This document shows positions 57,102-64,000 of a DNA stretch of 64,000 nt, one piece after another; the first letter of the stretch is position 1; each line of letters starts with the position of its first letter. Source of the stretch: Hysterium pulicare CBS 123377 (taxonomy: Eukaryota; Ascomycota; Dothideomycetes; Hysteriales; Hysteriaceae); contig AJFK01000311.1 in the NCBI GenBank assembly GCA_000467715.1, positions 124,001-188,000 on the forward strand, in the 5' to 3' direction. Position numbers and translations under genes: made by a program. Under the pieces are notes generated by a model. That model made no database searches. It was not told where the DNA came from and worked only from the letters and a program-made list of their open reading frames with translations.

Positions 57102-57665
57102 GCTAAAATTGGTGGCTTTGTTGCGGGTTTGTGGCGTGGATTTGTGAAATGGGGTAACTCCAGTTGACGCCAGGCTGATGGTTGATCAGTTGTTGAAATG
57201 TAGGAGTAACGACATGCAAGACCCAGTAAGCTGGAAAGGGTTGGCCAAACCAAACCCGCCGAAGATGACACAAGGTATTCACAAATCAAAAGGGAAATGG
57301 AAACGATGAGCCACGAAAGATGAATGAAGGAGTACAGTTCGATCAAGGTACGAACAGTTCCGCTATGAGAGAAGAGAAGCTGAACTTCAATTAAAGCACT
57401 TAGTACTACCATGCTGTGCTGTGCTGCTATTCATTAACGTATATGATACTCAGTACCAATACATATGCAACCTTGATTTTGACCTAAGGAAGCCCAAGGC
57501 CCACACCCTCACCATGATGAAAACAACGCGTATTAGAGTCCAGTAAGCCGTATCCTTGGAATAGAAAAGTGGGGTATCTCGAATGCTGTGACAGAAATCG
57601 TAGAAGAGTCGTATAGAGAGAGAGAGAAGAAGAAGGTAGCCGAAGCTGATCGTGCAATGAGCTGC
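57102..57665. other. Intergenic between convergent genes
   Basis: 3' regions of the disordered-protein gene and the UBTD gene. Contains a short (AG)n run near 57615-57627. No gene seen. Confidence 0.55.
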
Positions 57666-58858
57666 TCAGAATGACCCGAAGATCAACACACTGAAGACGT
57701 TGCCCTCCTTCCAGCCAGATTCTGAAAGGGTGTCGTGTTCGTTGACCACTCTGCCGAGGTATGCGATTGCGACTCTGATGGTGGAAGGTATCTATGCGAC
57801 CATTGTTAGCGAACTCTATTCTTCTCAAGATAGTTCATTATGGACTTACCTTCGCAGCCTCCCTGATCCTCCGAGTCATATGTCCGAACTTCTCATCCGG
57901 CGCAACCTTCAGAACAATGTCTTCCCCACTACGACTCAGACGGAATTTGACCGGAACTTTCGACGTCTTACTCGCCGCCGCCTCAGGGACATCGACTGCC
58001 TTGCCTTTCCCCTTTTCGACCTTCAAAGGCGCCTCATCACCTTCATCTTCGCTCCCAGAACCACTCTTCCCATCATCCTCCTCTTCATCCTCACTATCCA
58101 CTAATCCCCTAGGCTCCACAATCACCCACTCGGGGATTTTATACCAGACTCCCCTCTCATCAAACACGCCTCTCGACAGCTCACCGGTGGCGCAAGTGCA
58201 GCCTGAGGCATCAAGCACTGCCTGAGCCTCGGTTACGTCACCATTTCTCAGAAGCTCCACCACGATCTTCACGGCCTGCCATATCTCCTGTCTACCAGAG
58301 ACTCTCGACTCGAAGAAATCCACTCTTTCCCTTTCCAGCCCTGCTCGTGTCCATGCAATGTCGCCCGTGGGCGAGGCCAGAGGTATAGGGCTACGATGCC
58401 TACTTCTCGTGCTGGGCGAATGAGGGAACGTAGGCAGTTCGCATCGTCTAGCCGGATCTAGAGGTTTCAGCGGATGGTTCGGGGCGAATGAGTTGGATTT
58501 CGATTTCGACTTCGACGTTGGTGGCGAGGGCGAGTGCACGTTGGCTTGCGAGGCTTGGGGCGTGCCATTGTCCGTGTGCAGAGATGCCGGTTGAGCGGGC
58601 GAACGGTTCGTGATGTTTCGAGAGGAGGAATCGGGGTGTTGGGTTATGTTCGGGTCGTTGGCTGGGTAGGGTGCGTGCTGGGCATCGACTTCGCGGGAGC
58701 CGCAGCAGCCCTGAGAGAAGAGAGGTATGGTTAGTTGATGCTAGGAGTTGACGTGGGCATTTGGATAGGGCATAAGTGTGAATTTATTCAGTTTGGCAGT
58801 GTTCTGAAAGGCTTCTGTGAGGGTAAGTGAGTGATGCAGGTGTCGCACGACTCACCAT
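57666..58858 (-). CDS. UBTD/DC-UbP-type ubiquitin-like protein with MGCC N-terminus
   Basis: Three minus-strand exons: 58858-58856 (the ATG alone), 58710-57850 and 57791-57666, 329 residues. Splicing gives MGCCGSREVDAQHAPY. Gly2 is a likely N-myristoylation site and Cys3/Cys4 likely palmitoylation sites, implying membrane attachment. After a Ser/Pro linker comes the UBTD N-terminal domain: WTRAGLERERVDFFESRVSG, RQEIWQAVKIVVELLRNGDV, TEAQAVLDASGCTCATGELS, then FDERGVWYKIPEWVI. An acidic linker (DSEDEEEDDGK) leads to the ubiquitin-like domain (VPVKFRLSRSGEDIVLKVAP, FGHMTRRIREAAK, then IPSTIRVAIAYLGRVVNEHD and GWKEGNVFSVLIFGSF). Human UBTD1/2 have the same order and regulate ubiquitin conjugation by E2 enzymes. 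The last exon completes the fold. Confidence 0.85.
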
Positions 58859-59786
58859 TCTGAATTAGCGATTGCAGTTCGATGATAGAATGATGTTTAA
58901 GATTTGTTTGTACAGTTCGTGAAACGAATGACTGCTCTCAAGCTATAAAAGTATGGACATTAAGAAGAGAAAGCAAGCGGTAGTATGCGGCAGTGTCAAT
59001 GTGTTAGAGAGATGAATGTGATGTGCGATGGTGGTTTGTAGCTTCACTGTTGCCCCAGGTCAGGCCCGTGCCCTGAACCCCCTCTCACCCTAACCATGCA
59101 GGCGCATCCATGTCCCGTGCAGGAGGCATCTCACTGGCAGCGGGTGCCACCGAACATGTGAAAATGGAGAGTTTCCGCGTCATCGACTGCGCACCACGGC
59201 ATGCTCCGTAGAGCAAGAAATGCCGCAGTTCATCTCACGCTTCCATGCCGGACATGTAGAATAAAAAATAACCCATTTCTATTAGATATTATCGACGATG
59301 ACTTGTGTGCCCTAGTGGCCGCTTGTACTCTCCTAATAAGGCAGTACTCAGGGTATCAGGGGGTATATTGAGCATAAAGCAATAACGACAGCTCGACCAA
59401 ACAGTCGACAACAAAAACGAGAGGAACAAGTGCAGAGTGGTATCAATCTAGACAAAAGCCAGGCATCAAAAGATAAAAAGTAGAGACCGCCAAACATGTG
59501 CAATGCCACAGATAGGCCCAAGAGGGTGAAGAACGAGTGACACCGAGTTGGTCGTAGGTTGCTGGTATAAATGATAAACACAGGATAAATGGGTATTCGC
59601 GTGGTGAGTGTATATGTGTATGCGTAATGTTAAATCCAATCCCGATCCGGATCCAGGGAAAGACTAGCTCCAAGATTGAGATTAAAGTATTGCGGTCCGT
59701 ACGGTCAAACAATAGAGCTACGAATTCACTTTTCCGTCATTCCATCGTGACTGTCGTCCAAAAAGCTGGGATCTTCCCACCAAACT
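58859..59786. other. Intergenic between two minus-strand genes
   Basis: UBTD promoter and the 3' region of the PH-domain gene. Nothing else supported. Confidence 0.55.
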
Positions 59787-61941
59787 TTATGCAGTGGCGG
59801 AGACTTCGGGGGTGCTTTTGGGAGCCTGCCCTACTGTAACCGCATCTGGGACAACGTCACCAATCGTGTTCGGCTCAGTAATTGGCTTGGGCTCCTCAGC
59901 CTTGGGAACAGTCTCGGTCTCTTTCACGGGCTCTTCAGTCTTGGCCTCAGTTGATTCGGCGCTTTCGTCGACCTTGGATGGAGGATTTGGGGCATCCTTC
60001 TCCTTCTTGGACTTGCCGGCCTTGCTGGCATTCCGGAAAAGACCAGTGAGCTTGTTCTCCTTCTTGGGCTCGGCCTCGCCATCCTTCTCCTTCTTGACGC
60101 TACCGGTCAAATTACCGAAGACAGATCCACGCTTCTTGGGAGCTGGGGTGGCAGAAGCGGTGCTGGTCACACCAGTCGCAGGAGTCTCCTCCTTGGCCTC
60201 TTCCTTGGGAGTCTCCACAGGCCCATCAAGCGGAGCAGGGGTCTCTTCGGCCTTTGCTGGCTCCTCGAGCTTAGGAGCAGTCTCGGTGGTAGGAGACTTG
60301 ACCTTGTCCTTGTTCAAGAACTTGCCGAAAGAGAAGCCCGATCTCTCCTTGTGGGGAGTGGTCGTAGCTGGTTTCGTCTCCTTTGTCTCCTCAGGCTTGG
60401 GCTCCTCAGCCTTGAGGGCTTCAGCGGCTTCGGTGGTCTCAGGGACCACAGTCGGTATCTCCTCAATCTTAGGAGCCTCAACCGGAGTCTCGGTATCCTT
60501 TGCGGGAGGAGCTGGGCCAACATCAGATTCCTTCTTCTCAGTGGTGGGACTCCTGAGCTTCTCATAGAAGCTGCCGAAGATTGAACCACGCTTGGCTGGC
60601 CTGGTCTTCTTCTCCTCAAAGGCAGGCTCAGTGATGACAGGTGCTTCAGTGGTCTCTGGAGCTGGCTCAGCTAGTTTAGCTTCTTCAATGGGCTTAGCCT
60701 CTTCAGTGGTTGCTGGCACAGCAAGAGATGCTTCGGAATGTCAGTCAAAATCAGTTTCCGAGTAACAATCAAAACTTACGCTCGGCAGCTTCGGCTGTAG
60801 GGGCTGCAACTGCAGGCTCCTCCTTCTTGTCCTCAACTTTCTCCTCCTTCTTTTCCTCAGGCTTCTCCTTCTTGCCCAATAGCGTGCCGAAAACGCTGCC
60901 GCGCTTGCCACGAGAGACGGACCGGCTCTTGCTCTTTTTCTTCTTCTCCCCTTCGCTGCTGGAAGAACCAGTCCGGGCTGGAGCAGCGACCTCAGCGTTT
61001 TCCTCGGTCTTTGCAACGTCGGTGCTTTTCTTTGGGGTTGATTCCTTAGCGGCGGCTGCACCACCGGCGGCTAGCGCTGCGGGTTTACCTACGCGAACTG
61101 TGAGCACCCTGAAAACGGGAACAAGCGAACTGCCCTTGAATTATTTTTCCGACGCGACGCGGATAAAAACTCACCGAGTTTCTCGAGCTGCTCCTTGTAG
61201 CCTTCGCTATTCAAGATTCCTTCACGAGCGGTCTTCGCATCTGCCACGGCGGTCTCGACAGCTACAAACCAGCCATTTCGCTCGGCAGGTGAGCCGGCCT
61301 CGAAGGTGTGCTTATGCCCGTGAAGCTTGAAGTGGAAAGCAGATGTGCTGTCCTTGGTGACATCGGTTGCCTCGGCCTACCAATCAATCAGTATTTGTTT
61401 GTGGATTTTGTGCGACCGTCATACCAGATTCAGAACGCCGGCTGGGGTAGCCTTCTGGTCAGCATGCTTGACAAAGTATAGAAGTCCCTTTCCGGTCTGA
61501 CTCGACCAGGCAGCAGTCGGGTGTGCTACCTCAGGCTTCTCGCCTCGGAGGTAGTGGCTTAGGCTTTGGGTAGAAACGGCCTCATCGCCGAACCAGAAGT
61601 ACTTTTTGGAAAAGCGGAAAGCGCTGTAGGCAGATGTTAGCCATGGCAAACGGTGGAGCATAATGGTTCGTGCATGCTCACTTGACTAAACCAGGCGCCT
61701 TGTAGCCTAGAGCACCTGAGTAGATGGGTTCTACTGGCTTCTCCTCCTTCTTCTCCTCAACGGGAGCTGCGGCAGTCTCTGCGGGAGTTTCTTCGGTCTT
61801 GGCAGGTGTCTCAGTTGTCTCAGTCGTGGGTTCAGTAGCGGCTGGCTCAGGAAGCTTGACCGGTTCAGCGGTCGATGCTTCGGCTTTGGGCTCGACGGGT
61901 GGGATCTCAGTGGGAATAACTGGCTTCACTTCTTCAGCCAT
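59787..61941 (-). CDS. PH-domain protein with repeated KRGSxFG motifs
   Basis: Five minus-strand exons: 61941-61682, 61623-61425, 61376-61175, 61088-60780 and 60730-59787, 637 residues. An acidic Pro/Glu/Thr-rich N-terminus (about 80 residues) precedes a pleckstrin-homology-like domain: EPIYSGALGYKAPGLV, then FRFSKKYFWFGDEAVSTQSL, GKGLLYFVKHADQKATPAGV, AFHFKLHGHKHTFEAGSPAE and RNGWFVAVETAVADAKTA. Fungal PH proteins of this type (Mug6-like) are thought to act at membranes. The C-terminal 400 residues alternate acidic Glu/Pro/Thr-rich spacers with basic motifs: GKRGSVFGTLLGKK, AKRGSIFGSFYEKL, RSGFSFGKFLNKDK, KKRGSVFGNLTGSVKK and NKLTGLFRNASK. All junction phases agree. The acceptor for exon 5 (CCGAAG) is weak; an alternative nearby is possible. 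No enzyme motif is seen. Confidence 0.85.
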
Positions 61942-64000
61942 TGTTGATGTAGATGAACAAAGGGAGGATGGGGATCAAATTCTAAAATGGAGTAGGTAGT
62001 TGTAAATGTCGTGGCGACTGTGAAAGATAAGGGTTGCGCGAGACAAAGCTCAAGAGGACGTGATATTACAAAGCTGTACGGCGAGGAAGAGAACTCTGTG
62101 CGTGTAGCTGACAGAGGTAACTGTTTGGATGAAGCTCGATCTTGAAAGAAGACAAGAGAGCAGGTGGAGCGATGGAGGGAAAAATCAGAAAAGAGGCAGG
62201 CTCTTGAAGACACAGGGGCTTTTTAGTCGTTTAGCTGGCTGAGTCGGGTTGCCTGGGGGAGCATGGGCGCTAGTCGACACCTGGTCTGGCGAAATTGCGG
62301 TGGTTTGTGAAGGGATGGCGGACTGCCGACAGGAGCGCTGCGAGCTGCACAGCACAAGATGACTGGTTAGATGAGCAGTGGCTGGCCCGGCCCCGCTGTG
62401 TGACCTTGATTGCTTCCGGCGAAGAAACGGGCGACAAAACGTGATTCACACGAGCGCGAGAGTTATGCACCACCGCACCGCGACCGGCCTGAAACAAAGA
62501 CATCCACGACAATCTTACTGGAGAGCCGCCGAGAGCGTGCAGACAATAATGCTCGACCTCGCCCACGGGCCAAGGCGGACTCTGCAATCACCACTAGGTA
62601 GATCTCGGAACGCTGATAGAGACACGCTTCTTTGATATCGCAAAGTAGCGGTCTTGGGGGTCGCATGACCTGCCCCTCGCCATCGCCGCATCCAACACGA
62701 TCGTCGTACCTCACGAGACAGCAAGGGAAACCGACAGTGCCGCTTCCCAGAGCGCCGGAAGGCCAGGCCAAGACGATAGAGGGCTCATAAAGGGCCGAGG
62801 ACGGGATTCCATGCGTCTCCATTCATGATGTGTCTTCCTGTCATCTGCCAACATGGAAGTCAGGACACTTTGAGACATTCCCGGCTGTGGCCATTATTCA
62901 TCGTTGTTGTTTTCGCCTATCTGCAACAGATACCTGTCATATGCTGCTCATCTGCCCCTTCCGCACGCGGCCAGATTCCTCAAGGCGCTGTGCTGTTCAC
63001 AAGGTGGCCCAGAGAAGGAACGGCAGCACAGAATAGTCACAACTTGAGCTGGATGCACAAATATTCTGCTCTGTATGGTGGCATCGAGCACAAGCAGAGT
63101 CGATTTTAATTTCGATTCGCGCGGCCAAGCTGCGGTCATAGCGCTGGATACTAGACGGCTTCGAGGCAAATGCGGTGGTGCAGGCGCTCGAGCGAATGCC
63201 GTACCCATGCACTGCGCTGATCCCCGTTTGAATTGCAAGCCATGGACCCTTGACGCTAGGATTGATGATGCATGGCTAGCGAAAGGCTATCCACCACTCT
63301 TTTGCTCCTGTGCCTTTCAGACTTTTGTGCCCGTCGCCCAGCCGAGGGAGGCGTGGAATCGTCTGAGCGTCCGGGCTGTCTGATGCGGCGCCATGTGGAC
63401 CGCTGATGCGAAAGAAAAGATGAAGGGTTCAACATGAGGGCCGGGTGGGTCGCAGGACGAATGTGCATTGATAATAAGGGTCCACTACGGGTATAATCCC
63501 TTAGCCCCAGTTCACACAAAAACAACGACCAGTCTTGAATCTGAAGATGTGCATGGCAATGCACGAAAAGGAGAAGCGATATATGACGGGACTGCCCAAA
63601 AGAGTCCTTCTTGGACAAGGCATAGGCAAAGTCGGCGACTTACGGGGCTTGCTACAAGATGAGGAACTGTTGGGACTGGATGAACAAATCCATGCCATAT
63701 GCATGATGCTCAACGGGGTGGACTAGCCTTCCGTATCACGTGAGGGGCAATTATAGTATGAAACCCTCGCACAGAAGGTTCCATCGCCATGGAAGACCTG
63801 TGTCGCCTGCTTCAGGTCGACATAGCCTCTTGTCCCAGATCGCACGAAACATCCAGAAATCCGCTCAGACTTCATCCTCAAATTCCTGCAATGTTGTGTT
63901 TGGATCCCCCTCCCGTTATGTCATGAGGTAACAGATATCCCTCCAATCCGTTGCCCCTGCCATTCATCTCACCGCTTGCGATTTGCATCCTAGACGATTG
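61942..64000. other. 2.1 kb at the right edge, no gene recognised
   Basis: The first few hundred bases are the promoter and leader of the PH-domain gene. Frames up to 120 codons occur on both strands, but none has a family motif, and they overlap one another. A gene may begin outside the window. No repeats or RNA genes seen. Confidence 0.5.

Noticed and set aside
56333-57412. 359-codon minus-strand frame antisense to the disordered-protein gene
   Set aside because: It is Pro/Ser/Leu-rich with no domain and is explained by the GC-rich, Gly/Lys/Arg-coding sense strand.
1-64000. Search for transposons, LTR or virus-like elements, CRISPR arrays, rRNA and a biosynthetic gene cluster
   Set aside because: No integrase, reverse transcriptase, transposase, capsid-type or long terminal repeat signal was recognised, and no PKS, NRPS or terpene synthase core gene. 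Neighbouring genes appear functionally unrelated.

Overview
The window looks like a nuclear contig from a filamentous ascomycete (Pezizomycotina). Gene content best fits the Leotiomycetes, though that placement is inference. The reasons are short introns (about 45-90 nt) with GT..AG ends and CTAAC/CTGAC-like branch sites, dense genes on both strands, and typical fungal families: an Ssk2/SskB MAPKKK, an HRI-like eIF2alpha kinase, Ssd1, a PIR cell-wall protein, an Rds1-type ferritin-like protein, DUF7025-AAA, and GH35. Gene models were built by hand from reading frames, splice sites and codon phase. Wherever exons are listed, their summed length is a whole number of codons, except for the frameshifted hydrolase.

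Layout, left to right. 1-3590: 3' end of a luciferase-domain (DUF5519) gene, EMC5 and an Amt/Mep ammonium transporter. 3591-7119: a 3.5 kb block with no gene but several strong inverted repeats. 7120-17900: the HOG-pathway MAPKKK, a convergent unknown nuclear-type protein, an HRI/IfkB-like eIF2alpha kinase and a PIR protein. 18388-26404: six minus-strand genes: three unrecognised proteins, an FHS-type MFS transporter with a 15-nt exon, and an Rds1-like protein. 28072-32389: Ssd1 with multiple NDR-kinase-type sites. 33-35 kb: intergenic DNA with two small tandem repeats, then GLE1. 36812-43461: a 2H cyclic phosphodiesterase, a patatin-like protein whose GXSXG serine is alanine, and a secreted GH35 beta-galactosidase in seven exons. 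43666-52039: a CorA-like membrane protein in eight exons, a small four-exon double zinc-finger protein that is easily missed because no exon is long, an SDR, a DUF7025-AAA ATPase and a G-patch protein. 53466-61941: a secreted alpha/beta-hydrolase with one frameshift, a disordered basic protein, a UBTD-type ubiquitin-like protein whose first exon is only the ATG, and a PH-domain protein with repeated KRGSxFG motifs. 61942-64000: no gene seen.

There is no evident biosynthetic cluster. Neighbours are mostly unrelated housekeeping, stress-signalling and secreted functions. Stress and cell-surface themes recur (SskB, IfkB, PIR, Ssd1, Rds1). No rRNA, tRNA, CRISPR array, transposon or virus-like element was recognised.
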